Of a stretch of 64,000 nucleotides of DNA, positions 42,069-52,404 are shown one piece after another (position 1 is the stretch's first letter; every line of letters starts with the position of its first letter). The position numbers and the translations under genes are program-made. Below the pieces are notes generated by a model, which was not told where the DNA came from, searched no databases, and saw nothing but the letters and a program-made list of their open reading frames with translations. The DNA is from Lachnospiraceae bacterium EP-SM-12S-S03. GTDB taxonomy: Bacteria; Bacillota; Clostridia; Lachnospirales; Lachnospiraceae. The stretch lies in assembly GCA_020540725.1 (NCBI GenBank), contig JAJBSL010000004.1, forward strand, positions 62,001 to 126,000, read 5' to 3'.

Positions 42069-42500
42069 ATGAGTTTCGTAACAAAATTAACATTAATCAT
42101 CACTTTAGTTTTAAGTATTATGGTTCCTTTCGGATACTATTTAATCGGAGAAAAGAACAAAAAACGCTATAAAAGAGCCATCGGAACAAACGTATTTTTC
42201 TTCTTTGGTGCTTTTGTCATCGCTTCTATCATGATGTACGGTGGAAATGTACAGGCCGCTTCTTCTACAGCAACATCCGGCGGACTTTCCGTAGGACTTG
42301 GCTACATCGCAGCAGCCCTTGTTACAGGTCTTTCTTGTATCGGTGGTGGTATCGCCGTAGCAAGTGCAGCAAGTGCAGCTTTAGGAGCAATCAGCGAAGA
42401 TTCCAGCGTACTTGGTAAGTCACTCATTTTCGTAGGTCTTGCAGAAGGTGTCTGTCTGTACGGACTGATTATTTCTTTCATGATCTTAGGTAAACTGTAA
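42069..42500 (+). CDS. ntpK: V-type ATPase subunit K (rotor ring)
   Basis: 143 residues: a divergent N-terminal helix pair, then a c-like hairpin with the ion-binding Glu126 in GLAEGVCLYG. It lacks the Gln/Thr ligands of Enterococcus NtpK (IGGGIAVASAAS in place of a GxGQ pattern), so coupling may be to H+; this is inference. Good site GAGGA at the start. Confidence 0.95.
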   Translation: MSFVTKLTLIITLVLSIMVPFGYYLIGEKNKKRYKRAIGTNVFFFFGAFVIASIMMYGGNVQAASSTATSGGLSVGLGYIAAALVTGLSCIGGGIAVASAASAALGAISEDSSVLGKSLIFVGLAEGVCLYGLIISFMILGKL

Positions 42501-42503
42501 TCT

Positions 42504-42812
42504 ATGAAAATGTATCTGATCAGTGATAACGTAGACACTTACACAGGCATGCGCCTGGCCGGCGTAGACGGAATCGTTGTTCATGAGCGGGAAGAGCTTT
42601 ACGAGGCTCTTACCACCGCCATGAATGACAAAGATCTTGGCATCGTACTTCTTACAGAGAAACTCGGACGAGAATTCCCTGACATCATCGATGAGATGAA
42701 GTTGAAACGTAAAATGCCTCTTCTTATAGAGATTCCCGACAGACACGGAACCGGACGTAAGAAAAACTTTATCACATCCTATGTAAATGAAGCAATTGGA
42801 CTAAAACTATAA
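42504..42812 (+). CDS. ntpG: V-type ATPase subunit F
   Basis: 102 residues, small Rossmann-like subunit of the central shaft (KMYLISDNVDTYTGMRLAGV, GIVLLTEKL). Starts three bases after the K stop. Confidence 0.93.
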   Translation: MKMYLISDNVDTYTGMRLAGVDGIVVHEREELYEALTTAMNDKDLGIVLLTEKLGREFPDIIDEMKLKRKMPLLIEIPDRHGTGRKKNFITSYVNEAIGLKL

Positions 42813-42826
42813 AGAAGGTGACACAT

Positions 42827-43414
42827 TTGACATTAGAAGAGAAGATTGAACATCTGAAAAATGCTTCCATGGAAGAGGCAAGAGCTTCAGGAAACCGGAT
42901 CATCAAAGAACACTCCGATGCTCTTGAGAAGATTTTCGATGACCATAAAGAGACTGCCTTAAGACAGGCCGAATTGACAATAAAGACAGAAACAAATAAC
43001 GCAAAACAGGAATTGAACAAGGCCCTGGCCAAATCTCAGCTTGATTTAAAAAGAAAGCAGGGAAAGTGCCAGACACAGTTGAAAAATCAACTTTTCAAAC
43101 GTGTATTAGAACTGACGGAAGAATATATGAAAACCGATGCTTATGACGAACTGCTTGTGAAACATATCAGCAAGGCTCTCTCATTTGCTCAGGGTGAAGA
43201 TATGACAATCTACATCAATCCTTCCGATGCAGACAAAAAGGAAATGCTTGAAAAACGTACAGGAGCCGTACTTACCATAAGCAAAGAAGATTTCCTTGGC
43301 GGTGTGCGCGCAGTTATTCACGACAGACATATTCTGATCGATAATTCCTTTTCTTCCTTGCTACAGGAAGAATATGATAATTTCTTATTCTCGGGAGGTG
43401 AGATAAATGACTAG
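42827..43414 (+). CDS. ntpE: V-type ATPase subunit E
   Basis: 195 residues from TTG 42827 behind AAGAAGGTG; a GTG three codons upstream is the alternative. Coiled-coil N-terminus and globular C-terminus (GGVRAVIHDRHILIDNSFSS); peripheral stalk. Overlaps subunit A by 8 bases. Confidence 0.93.
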   Translation: MTLEEKIEHLKNASMEEARASGNRIIKEHSDALEKIFDDHKETALRQAELTIKTETNNAKQELNKALAKSQLDLKRKQGKCQTQLKNQLFKRVLELTEEYMKTDAYDELLVKHISKALSFAQGEDMTIYINPSDADKKEMLEKRTGAVLTISKEDFLGGVRAVIHDRHILIDNSFSSLLQEEYDNFLFSGGEIND

Positions 43415-45173
43415 AACAGCATCCATATACGGTATCAACGGTCCTGTCATCTATCTGAAAGGCAATACCGGATTCAAAATGTCCGAAATGGTATATGTTG
43501 GAAATGAACGTCTTGTAGGCGAGGTTATTGCCTTAGACAAAGATATGACAACGGTGCAGGTCTATGAGGAAACAACAGGACTTAGACCGGGCGAAATCGT
43601 AGAAGCCTCAGGAAATGCGGTATCTGTTACTCTTGCCCCTGGTATTTTGAACAATATTTTTGACGGTATTGAAAGACCGCTTGAAAAAATCGGAGAAAAC
43701 TCCGGCGCTTTCATCAGCCGTGGTGTCAGCGTAGATTCTCTGGATCGCCAGAAAAAATGGAACGCCCACATCACCGTAAAAGAAGGAGACATTCTCCATG
43801 GCGGCGACATTATTGCGGAAGTTCCTGAAACTTCTGCCATCGTACACAAATGTATGGTGCCTCCAACTGTAAACGGTACTGTACTTTCTGTTGTGGCTGA
43901 TGGAGCATACACCATTGACGACGTGCTTGTTACTTTAGAAACCGATACCGGCAAAAAAATGGAACTGACTATGACACAGCGTTGGCCAATCCGTGTCCCA
44001 AGACCGACTCACCACCGCTTCCCGGCTTCCATTCCTCTTGTAACAGGACAACGTATCTTAGATACTATGTTCCCAATTGCAAAAGGAGGTACTGCCTGTG
44101 TTCCGGGTGGTTTCGGTACAGGAAAGACTATGACGCAGCACCAGATTGCAAAATGGTCCGATGCCGACATCATCATCTACATCGGCTGCGGAGAACGTGG
44201 AAACGAGATGACTCAGGTTCTGGAAGAGTTTACGAAACTGATCGACCCGAAATCCGGCAATCCTCTCATGGATCGTACTACACTGATCGCCAACACTTCC
44301 AATATGCCGGTTGCTGCCCGTGAGGCCAGTATTTATACCGGTCTGACTCTTGCCGAGTATTATCGTGATATGGGTTATGACGTAGCCATTATGGCCGACT
44401 CCACATCCCGTTGGGCAGAGGCTCTCCGTGAATTATCCGGACGTCTGGAAGAAATGCCTGCAGAAGAAGGATTCCCGGCATACCTGGCATCCCGCCTTTC
44501 TGCTTTCTATGAGCGCGCAGGAATGATGCACAACTTAAACGGTACAGACGGTTCCGTCTCTATTATCGGTGCGGTTTCTCCACAAGGTGGTGACTTCTCA
44601 GAACCGGTTACACAGAATACAAAACGTTTCGTCCGCTGTTTCTGGGGATTGGATAAGAGCCTTGCTTACTCCAGACATTTCCCTGCGATCCACTGGCTGA
44701 CAAGTTACAGTGAATATCTGCTTGATCTGGCTCCTTGGTACAGCGAACATGTTTCTCCGAAATTTGTGGATGACCGCAATCGTCTGATGGCCATTCTCAA
44801 TCAGGAAAGTAGCTTAATGGAAATCGTAAAACTGATCGGAAGCGACGTACTTCCGGATGATCAGAAACTCGTGCTTGAGATTGCCAAAGTCATTCGTCTC
44901 GGTTTCTTACAGCAGAACGCTTTCCATAAAGATGATACTTGCGTATCTTTGGAAAAACAGTTCAAAATGATGGAAGTCATTTTGCATCTGTATCGGAAAT
45001 CAAGAGACCTGATCACTATGAACATGCCGATTTCCGTATTGAAAGAAGAAAATATCTTCGAGCGCGTCATTGCCATGAAATATGATGTGCCAAACGACAG
45101 ATTGGATTTATTTGACAACTATATGAAAGATATTGACGCATTCTATGACCGCGTCATGGAACGAAACGCATAA
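43407..45173 (+). CDS. ntpA: V-type ATPase catalytic subunit A
   Basis: 588 residues. Walker A GGFGTGKT at 234-241, catalytic Glu in GCGERGNEM, and the ~90-residue non-homologous insertion typical of V/A type A subunits (about 110-200). It hydrolyses or makes ATP at the A/B interface. Confidence 0.98.
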   Translation: MTRTASIYGINGPVIYLKGNTGFKMSEMVYVGNERLVGEVIALDKDMTTVQVYEETTGLRPGEIVEASGNAVSVTLAPGILNNIFDGIERPLEKIGENSGAFISRGVSVDSLDRQKKWNAHITVKEGDILHGGDIIAEVPETSAIVHKCMVPPTVNGTVLSVVADGAYTIDDVLVTLETDTGKKMELTMTQRWPIRVPRPTHHRFPASIPLVTGQRILDTMFPIAKGGTACVPGGFGTGKTMTQHQIAKWSDADIIIYIGCGERGNEMTQVLEEFTKLIDPKSGNPLMDRTTLIANTSNMPVAAREASIYTGLTLAEYYRDMGYDVAIMADSTSRWAEALRELSGRLEEMPAEEGFPAYLASRLSAFYERAGMMHNLNGTDGSVSIIGAVSPQGGDFSEPVTQNTKRFVRCFWGLDKSLAYSRHFPAIHWLTSYSEYLLDLAPWYSEHVSPKFVDDRNRLMAILNQESSLMEIVKLIGSDVLPDDQKLVLEIAKVIRLGFLQQNAFHKDDTCVSLEKQFKMMEVILHLYRKSRDLITMNMPISVLKEENIFERVIAMKYDVPNDRLDLFDNYMKDIDAFYDRVMERNA

Positions 45174-45186
45174 GGAGGAGCTAGTT

Positions 45187-46578
45187 ATGTCAATTGAATA
45201 TTTAGGCTTAAGCAATATCAACGGCCCTCTGATTGCTTTAGAGGGTGTTCAGGACGCATTTTACGATGAAATCGTGGAATTCGTTGTGGACAAAAATGAA
45301 CGCAAACTTGGCCGTATCGTAGAAATCTACGAAGACAAGGCCGTAATCCAGGTATTCGAAGGAACAGAAAACATGTCCCTTCTGAATACACATACAAAGT
45401 TGACAGGTCACCCGATGGAGATTGCTCTCTCCTCAAACATGTTGGGACGTACCTTCAACGGTATCGGACAGCCGATCGATAACCTCGGCCCGATCACATC
45501 TACTTTGAAACGTGATGTAAACGGTCTTCCGCTCAACCCGGTAAAACGTGAATATCCACGTAACTATATCCGTACGGGTATTTCTGCTATCGATGGACTT
45601 ACGACTCTGATCCGTGGACAGAAACTTCCGATTTTCTCTGGAAACGGTCTTCCTCACGATCAGCTTGCCGCCCAGATCGTAAAGCAGGCATCCCTCGGAG
45701 ACGATTCCGATGAAGAATTTGCCATCGTATTTGGCGCCATGGGTGTCAAACATGACGTAGCTGATTTCTTCCGCCGTACATTTGAGGAAAGCGGTGTATC
45801 CGATCACGTTGCCATGTTCTTAAACCTGGCAAATGACCCGGTAGTAGAACGACTTATTACGCCAAAGGTTGCCCTGACTGTGGCAGAATATCTGGCATTT
45901 GAAAAAGGAATGCACATTCTTGTAATCCTAACGGATATGACTTCCTTTGCCGAGGCCATGCGTGAAGTTTCCTCTTCCAAGGGTGAGATTCCTAGCCGTA
46001 AAGGATTCCCGGGATACTTATACAGTGAACTGGCAACCATTTATGAACGTGCCGGCATCGTTGCAGGAAAGAAAGGCTCTGTAACACAGCTTCCGATCCT
46101 GACTATGCCAAATGATGATATCACGCATCCGATTCCGGACTTAACAGGATATATTACAGAAGGACAGATCGTATTAGACCGAAACCTTCACGGACAGTCT
46201 ATTTATCCGCCGATCAACATTCTGCCATCCCTTTCCCGTCTGATGAAAGACGGTATCGGTGAAGGCTACACAAGAATCGATCATCAAGATCTTGCCAACC
46301 AGTTATTCTCCGCTTACGCAAAAGTAGGAGAGGCAAGAAACCTGGCTTCTGTTATCGGTGAAGACGAACTTTCTCCTATCGATAAGAAATACCTTGCTTT
46401 CGGTAAGGCTTTCGAGGAACGCTATATCGGACAGGGACCGGAAGAAAACCGTACGATAGAAGAAACATTAGACCTTGGATGGGAACTTCTGAAAATGCTT
46501 CCTAGAGAAGAACTTGACCGAATTGATACAAAGATTCTGGAACAGTTCTATCCGTCAGAAGGAGCAGCAACAAACTAG
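45187..46578 (+). CDS. ntpB: V-type ATPase subunit B
   Basis: 463 residues from ATG 45187 behind AGGAGG; longer in-frame starts run back into subunit A. Regulatory nucleotide subunit without a Walker A. Conserved [19 protein letters not shown] and [18 protein letters not shown] segments ([18 protein letters not shown]). Confidence 0.98.
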   Translation: MSIEYLGLSNINGPLIALEGVQDAFYDEIVEFVVDKNERKLGRIVEIYEDKAVIQVFEGTENMSLLNTHTKLTGHPMEIALSSNMLGRTFNGIGQPIDNLGPITSTLKRDVNGLPLNPVKREYPRNYIRTGISAIDGLTTLIRGQKLPIFSGNGLPHDQLAAQIVKQASLGDDSDEEFAIVFGAMGVKHDVADFFRRTFEESGVSDHVAMFLNLANDPVVERLITPKVALTVAEYLAFEKGMHILVILTDMTSFAEAMREVSSSKGEIPSRKGFPGYLYSELATIYERAGIVAGKKGSVTQLPILTMPNDDITHPIPDLTGYITEGQIVLDRNLHGQSIYPPINILPSLSRLMKDGIGEGYTRIDHQDLANQLFSAYAKVGEARNLASVIGEDELSPIDKKYLAFGKAFEERYIGQGPEENRTIEETLDLGWELLKMLPREELDRIDTKILEQFYPSEGAATN

Positions 46579-46593
46579 AAAGGAAGGGATGTT

Positions 46594-47205
46594 ATGGATC
46601 CACGTTCATTTCCTACGAAAGGAAACTTAATACTTGCTAAAAACTCCCTTTCTCTTGCAAAACAAGGGTTTGATCTTATGGATAAGAAACGTAACATTCT
46701 CATCCGCGAGCTTATGGATCTGATTGCGCAGGCGAAGGACATTCAGGAACAGATCGACAGTACATTTACCTACGCCTACAAATGTCTCCAACGGGCGAAT
46801 ATTGAGAACGGAATCAACACCGTTTCCCAGATTGCCTACACGGTGCCGATTGAAGATTCTATCCGGATCAAAAGCCGAAGTATCATGGGTACTGAGATTC
46901 CTCTCGTTGCTTATACTCCGGATGAAAAGGTTCCGACCAACTCCTTCTCTACTACAAAGGAATCTCTTGATAAAGCAAGAGAGGCCTTCCAGAAAGTAAA
47001 GGAGCTGACGATCCGCCTTTCCATGGTGGAGACTTCCGCTTACCGGCTTGCAACGAATATTAAGAAAACCCAGAAAAGAGCCAACGCTCTGAAAAATATC
47101 ACAATTCCAACCTATACAAATCTGGTGTACACGATTACAAACGCACTGGAGGAAAAAGAAAGGGAAGAATTCACAAGACTGAAAGTCATCAAAGCGAGAC
47201 GATAA
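46594..47205 (+). CDS. ntpD: V-type ATPase subunit D
   Basis: 203 residues, central-shaft coiled coil, gamma-like in role. N-terminal PTKGNLILAKNSLSLAKQGF and C-terminal RRANALKNI-type pattern (KRANALKNITIPTYTNLV). Last gene of the operon. Confidence 0.97.
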   Translation: MDPRSFPTKGNLILAKNSLSLAKQGFDLMDKKRNILIRELMDLIAQAKDIQEQIDSTFTYAYKCLQRANIENGINTVSQIAYTVPIEDSIRIKSRSIMGTEIPLVAYTPDEKVPTNSFSTTKESLDKAREAFQKVKELTIRLSMVETSAYRLATNIKKTQKRANALKNITIPTYTNLVYTITNALEEKEREEFTRLKVIKARR

Positions 47206-47230
47206 AAGAGAATGTGCATTGCACATAAAT

Positions 47231-47275
47231 AGAAGGCTGAAGATTCTGTCCAGTAGGACTCCTCTTCAGCCTTCT
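47231..47275. terminator. Bidirectional terminator between V-type operon and adhesin
   Basis: Perfect 13-bp outer stem (47231-47243 with 47263-47275) and 4-bp inner stem (47248-47251 with 47256-47259). It can end both converging units, though flanking T runs are weak. Confidence 0.75.
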
Positions 47276-47279
47276 ATTC

Positions 47280-50209
47280 TTATCTACCGTGCTCTCTTCG
47301 TCTTATAAAATATGTCACCACAGCACCTATAACAACATAGACCAATATGCCGCCAATAATGGCTATTTTGCTATTTACTCCAAATTCAGAAGATTGTCCG
47401 CCACCGAATAAATTCGGATCCCCGTCATACTCCTCCAATCTGTCTTTTACTGCACTATAATCGAAAACTCCATCTTGGGAACCACTTGCCTTTGGCATCT
47501 CTTCGAGTATTTCATATTGGTATGCCAATGTAATCCAATTCTTTGCTTGATCTCCAATCCAGACCATCCCTCGTCAATATCAAACATAGCCGGGTACCCT
47601 TCAAGCGCTGCATATTCCAGTATCGTTTGGCTATCGTCAGGCTGAAACTTCAGATAAGTAGTCTGATCTGTGCCTTTCCATTGTGTCTGATCTCCATTAT
47701 AGCTATTGCTCACTTTAAGATTCATGATCAAATCATGTAAAGTATTATCCACATCATCACCAGCGGCAAACTGAACCATACTCTTGACAATCATACCGAT
47801 ACTCCGATTTACCACAATACCGTCATCTTTTTCACCGGCATCCGGATATATACCGGATTGATCAATCACAATCTTTATAATCTTATCATTCCGTTTATAT
47901 CCTTCAGGAACCGACAGTTCCTTCAGGTAATAGGTACCCATAGGAAGCCCGCCCTCCTGCGGAAATATAAGAGAGCCTTCTATGTCATCTTTAAACGGAT
48001 ATCCGGAAATTATATCCGTGGTTCCCCGATAATCCGGCTCAGCATCTTTACTGATTGTTACCGAACCATCCAGTCCTATATCTATGCCATCATTTGACTC
48101 ACTGAAAAGTCCGAATTCAGCTCCTCTGACAGCATTTCCTGCCTCATCTACTTTTCTTACATACACATGGTTTTCGATGTTAGGTACATAAAGCCTGGCT
48201 GCAAACATTCTCTCAAAATCATCACTCTGCACCCTCCATGTATTATCTGCAGTTGCATCATCCAAGGAATCTTCCGTTGTATAATAATAGCCTACCGTAT
48301 AGTCTGTATTTTCTGCTATTGGGTTTCCCTGCATAAAGTAATACTTTAAGACATCTCCCACCAGTTCTTCTACTTCTGCTTTATAAGCCCCGCTGGAATC
48401 CAGCTCAAACACATACGGATTTTGTTTGGCAACGGCAATAATGTCACTCATAGCTGTACCTTCCTGCACCATCCAGCCGCCAATTGGGTCCCCGGATACA
48501 GCATGCCAGTTATTCGGATTTGTCAAATCCTTCGTCTCATCGCTATGATCATACTGCAGCACTACTGCAAACATCTTCCCCCCATTGCCCAGATCAATAT
48601 CACTATTGCCTTCCGGTCCTTCACTTCCACCCGCATTCGGAACAAGGTGAATCACAGGATCCGCAGTCGTCATCAGCTTGGCAAGAGATCGCGAACCTGT
48701 GTTCCAGGAGTCATATGTCAGCAAAACCGGAGATTTTACATTTTCCGGAATGTAGAGCTTTATTTCTCCGTCTCCGGCTGTTCTATACCCCATAGGAACT
48801 GTTGTCTCTTTGAGTACAAAATACTTTTCCTTATACTCATTCAGATTCTGTAGACTAATTAGCCTTCCATCAGGGCTAATTAATACAAACTGCCCCTTTT
48901 CATCTGTAGTTCCGGTGGCAATCACTTCTGCCTGGTCATCAATCTCATAGTCACTGTTCGTATGGTACAATGTAAATTCAGCACCCGGGACAGCTTCCCC
49001 AATCTGATCAACTTTAATAATCTCACTTTCCGGAACCGTAACAAGATTAAACTTCAAATGCATATTAGAATCCGCATTCCCACGCTCCAAATAGAAAAAA
49101 TCTAATGTATGATATGTATCATCTGCAAAAATATTCGTGCCCGGGATAAAATTCCCACTTATACCGGCATCACGAAACTTTTCACGTAAATTCCCATTTA
49201 GATTTTCATTAATATAGATATTTCCAGTAGAGAAATAAATTCTCAATGTAGCCTTACTATGAATACCACCCAAATCTGCAACCAAAACATTATCGATAAA
49301 TACCCACACATCATCATCACCACTGAATTCATAAGTCATTGCCGGCCCATCTTTCTCAGTATGTCCTCCATCCCGTTGTATAAACTGTGTACTCATGGAC
49401 AATCCAAAATAGTGGTTAAAAGGGGACTCACAGTATCCTTCATCTGATTGCTGATCTCTATTATTATCCGTATTGGATTTCGAGTTTACTCTCAATTGTT
49501 CTAACTGATTCCTTCTTTCAGTAAAAACACCATCCGCTGTATTAAATGGAAAAAACTGACCATTATTACTATTGGAAGTTGTCCATCTACGACTCCATTT
49601 ATCTCCTGTAAATACACCCGGTTCATCATATAACTTAAACTTTTTTGTACTCTCATCAAAAGCTGCATAATTCTTCTGACAATCATAATAATAATATCCA
49701 TCTTGATCGACCTGGAGCAATCCTTCTACATTGTCATAACTTGCCTTACCCTCATGCCGGATAGAAGGATCAAATATATAGTCTAAAGATTCTTCTTTCT
49801 GTCCAGCCCGTTTAGAAAATTCAGGATATCCATTTTCACCTAGTTTATTTTTCACGATGCCAGTTCTGGGATTTGAGCTCCCGGTCCATGCATTCATATT
49901 ATCAAATCCATTAGAACCATGCGTAAATTTAAAATCATGTCCTGCATTAATTCCACCATCATTCGAATTACTAATTCTATCATTTGCCTCTCTCTGTGTA
50001 GACCAGTAATCAAACAGATGAATTCTCGTCCCCTTAGGCGTCATCCCTTCCACCAGATGATCATCTAACGCAGTGAAGTCAACTCCAGCTTGTACATTTG
50101 TTGTTTCCTCGGCAAACACAATTTCTGTTCCATGCCCACTCAGCATCAAAATCATCAATAATGCCATCAAAAAAGCCGTGCCTCTTCTGAACCCCTTCCT
50201 TAAATTCAT
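47280..50209 (-). pseudogene. Fibro-slime/Cna-B surface protein, anchor frameshifted
   Basis: Begins ATG 50209 (GGGGGGA nine bases upstream) with a signal peptide (cleavage after VFA). A fibro-slime domain at about 200-410 has YEFSGDDDVWVFIDNVLVAD and an LGG.H segment. Two Cna-B/SpaA-like beta domains start VPGAEFTLYH and VRGAEFGLFS. The frame ends at 47447 after about 40 nonsense residues. The true end (47280-47567) is in another frame: GGQSSEFGVNSKIA, a membrane helix, then RRREHGR, with no LPXTG motif. Missing one G in GAGGG at 47568-47570 explains it; restored length about 975. Predicted product without the repair: a secreted, unanchored adhesin. Confidence 0.85.
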
Positions 50210-50290
50210 GCTTATCATTCCCCCCTTTTATAAACCGGCACCCTTCAATATTGTTCATAATAATAATATATGATCGATAACAATAAAATA

Positions 50291-50338
50291 GAAGCGTTGT
50301 TTTTCGGTTCAACCATTCACCTACTTTAACAACGCTTC
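50291..50338 (-). terminator. Terminator of glgB
   Basis: Perfect 11-bp stem (50291-50301 with 50328-50338), T-rich after it on the minus strand. Confidence 0.75.
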
Positions 50339-50367
50339 ATTATATTTCCATTCTCTAATCAACTATT

Positions 50368-52284
50368 TTAAAACTCAAATACAGCCACTCCATATGGTGG
50401 AAGCGGATACGCAAAAGAATAATCTCTTCCATCGCACTCGCTCTTCACTGCCTTATAGACCTTCGGCCTTTCAGCGCCTGTTCCTCCATAACATTTCTCA
50501 TCACTATTCAGAACAAGCTTATACTGTTTTCTTCTCGGGACTCCCACCCGGTATTCCGGCCGCTCTACCGGTGTAAAATTACATACAAACAAGAGATTCT
50601 TCTTGCCATCCTTGGAATGTCTCATAAAGCTATAAATGCTTCTATCCGCATCATTCGGATTGATCCACTCAAATCCCGCCGGCTCATTATCACATTCATA
50701 CATTGCCTTATTCTTACGATAAAGCTTTAACAGATCTCTTGTGAAATTCTGAAGTACCTGGTGATTCTCTTCTGCAAGAAGAAACCAATCCAATTCTCTT
50801 GCCTCGCTCCATTCCCGAAGCTGCGCGAAATCCTGTCCCATGAATAATAACTTCTTGCCCGGATGCCCCATCATAAATGCATAACCAACCTTCAGATTCG
50901 CAAACTTATCAAATCCAAGTCCCGGCATCTTATTAAGCATAGAACATTTCAAATGAACAACCTCATCATGCGACAATACAAGAACATAATTTTCACTATA
51001 CGCATACGTCATTGCAAACGTCATCAAATGGTGGTTTGGTTTCCGGAAATATGGATCCAATTTCATATACTCCGTAAAATCATGCATCCATCCCATATTC
51101 CACTTCAGACTAAACCCAAGCCCATCGTTCTCCGGCTTGTCCGTTACACGCGGCCATGCCGTTGACTCCTCCGCAATCATAAGCGCGCCATGATTTCTTC
51201 CAAGAACAACGGAATTCAAATGCTTGAAAAACTCAATAGCATCCAGGTTCTGATTGCCTCCATATTCGTTGGCAATCCACTGTCCATCCTGCTTTCCGTA
51301 ATCCAAATACAACATGGAGGCAACTGCATCCACACGGAGACCATCAATGTGAAAATACTCAATCCAAAATAATGCATTGGCAATCAGAAAATTCCGCACT
51401 TCAGATTTACTATAATCAAAAATCTTCGTTCCCCAGTCCGGATGCTCCCCTTTCTTCGGATCAGCATATTCAAACAACGGAGTTCCGTCAAAATCAGCCA
51501 ATCCATGTTCATCTTTCGGAAAGTGTGCCGGTACCCAATCAAGGATTACTCCTATTTTATTCTTATGAAACTTATTGATCATATACGCAAAATCTTCCGG
51601 TGTTCCATAGCGGGATGTCGGCGCATAATATCCGGTCACCTGATATCCCCACGAACCATCAAAGGGATGCTCTGCAATCCCCATAAGTTCAATATGCGTA
51701 TATCCCATATCCTTCATATATTTGATCACTTCATCTGCAAATTCACGGTATGTATAGAATCCATCATCTTCCTTGCATCCTGCATGACGCTTCCATGATC
51801 CTAAGTGTACTTCATAAATAGATACCGGATTCTTACGGTGATCCCATTCTTTTCTCTTTTCCATCCAATCGGCATCGGTCCACTTCAGATCACTGATGTC
51901 CGTAATCTTCGCTGCCGTTCCCGGTCTCATCTCAAAACTATTCCCAAACGGATCCGCCTTATAAATAAACTGCCCCGAATATGTCTGGATACAGAACTTA
52001 TAAAGCATATCCTTCTTCACTCCCGGTACAAAGCATGTATAAATGCCTAACGGTTCTTCTCGTTCCATCGGATTCCTATCTTTGTCCCAATCGTTAAACT
52101 CACCGACTACCGATACGGATACTGCATGCGGCGCCCACACAGCAAAATAGACACCTTCTGTCTCTCCTTGCTTCACCATGTGCGCTCCCATTTTTTTATA
52201 AATTTCGTAATGATTTCCCTGGCCAAATAAATAATGGTCTAATTCACCGATTTCATGTGAATATGTTCTCTTTGTGTCTCCCAT
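50368..52284 (-). CDS. glgB: 1,4-alpha-glucan branching enzyme
   Basis: 638 residues. GH13 enzyme that adds alpha-1,6 branches to glycogen. N-terminal CBM48-like domain, then the catalytic barrel with GLRVDAVASM (nucleophile Asp), AEESTAWP (acid Glu) and VLSHDEVVH (third Asp), then an all-beta C-terminal domain. No glgA, glgC or glgP is nearby, so glycogen genes must lie elsewhere. Confidence 0.97.
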   Translation of the reverse strand: MGDTKRTYSHEIGELDHYLFGQGNHYEIYKKMGAHMVKQGETEGVYFAVWAPHAVSVSVVGEFNDWDKDRNPMEREEPLGIYTCFVPGVKKDMLYKFCIQTYSGQFIYKADPFGNSFEMRPGTAAKITDISDLKWTDADWMEKRKEWDHRKNPVSIYEVHLGSWKRHAGCKEDDGFYTYREFADEVIKYMKDMGYTHIELMGIAEHPFDGSWGYQVTGYYAPTSRYGTPEDFAYMINKFHKNKIGVILDWVPAHFPKDEHGLADFDGTPLFEYADPKKGEHPDWGTKIFDYSKSEVRNFLIANALFWIEYFHIDGLRVDAVASMLYLDYGKQDGQWIANEYGGNQNLDAIEFFKHLNSVVLGRNHGALMIAEESTAWPRVTDKPENDGLGFSLKWNMGWMHDFTEYMKLDPYFRKPNHHLMTFAMTYAYSENYVLVLSHDEVVHLKCSMLNKMPGLGFDKFANLKVGYAFMMGHPGKKLLFMGQDFAQLREWSEARELDWFLLAEENHQVLQNFTRDLLKLYRKNKAMYECDNEPAGFEWINPNDADRSIYSFMRHSKDGKKNLLFVCNFTPVERPEYRVGVPRRKQYKLVLNSDEKCYGGTGAERPKVYKAVKSECDGRDYSFAYPLPPYGVAVFEF

Positions 52285-52336
52285 GTATTCACCTTCCCAT
52301 ATGCTCTATATGCCCCTATTATACTTTAGAAACACA

Positions 52337-52366
52337 TAAAAAGAAAGGGGTTTTACCCCCTTTCTT
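52337..52366 (-). terminator. Terminator of the AAA gene
   Basis: 9-bp stem (52343-52350 region with 52357-52365), then a T run on the minus strand, just before glgB. Confidence 0.8.
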
Positions 52367-52404
52367 AAAGTTCTCACACAACTATCCTGACTTAAGACTT
52401 TTCC

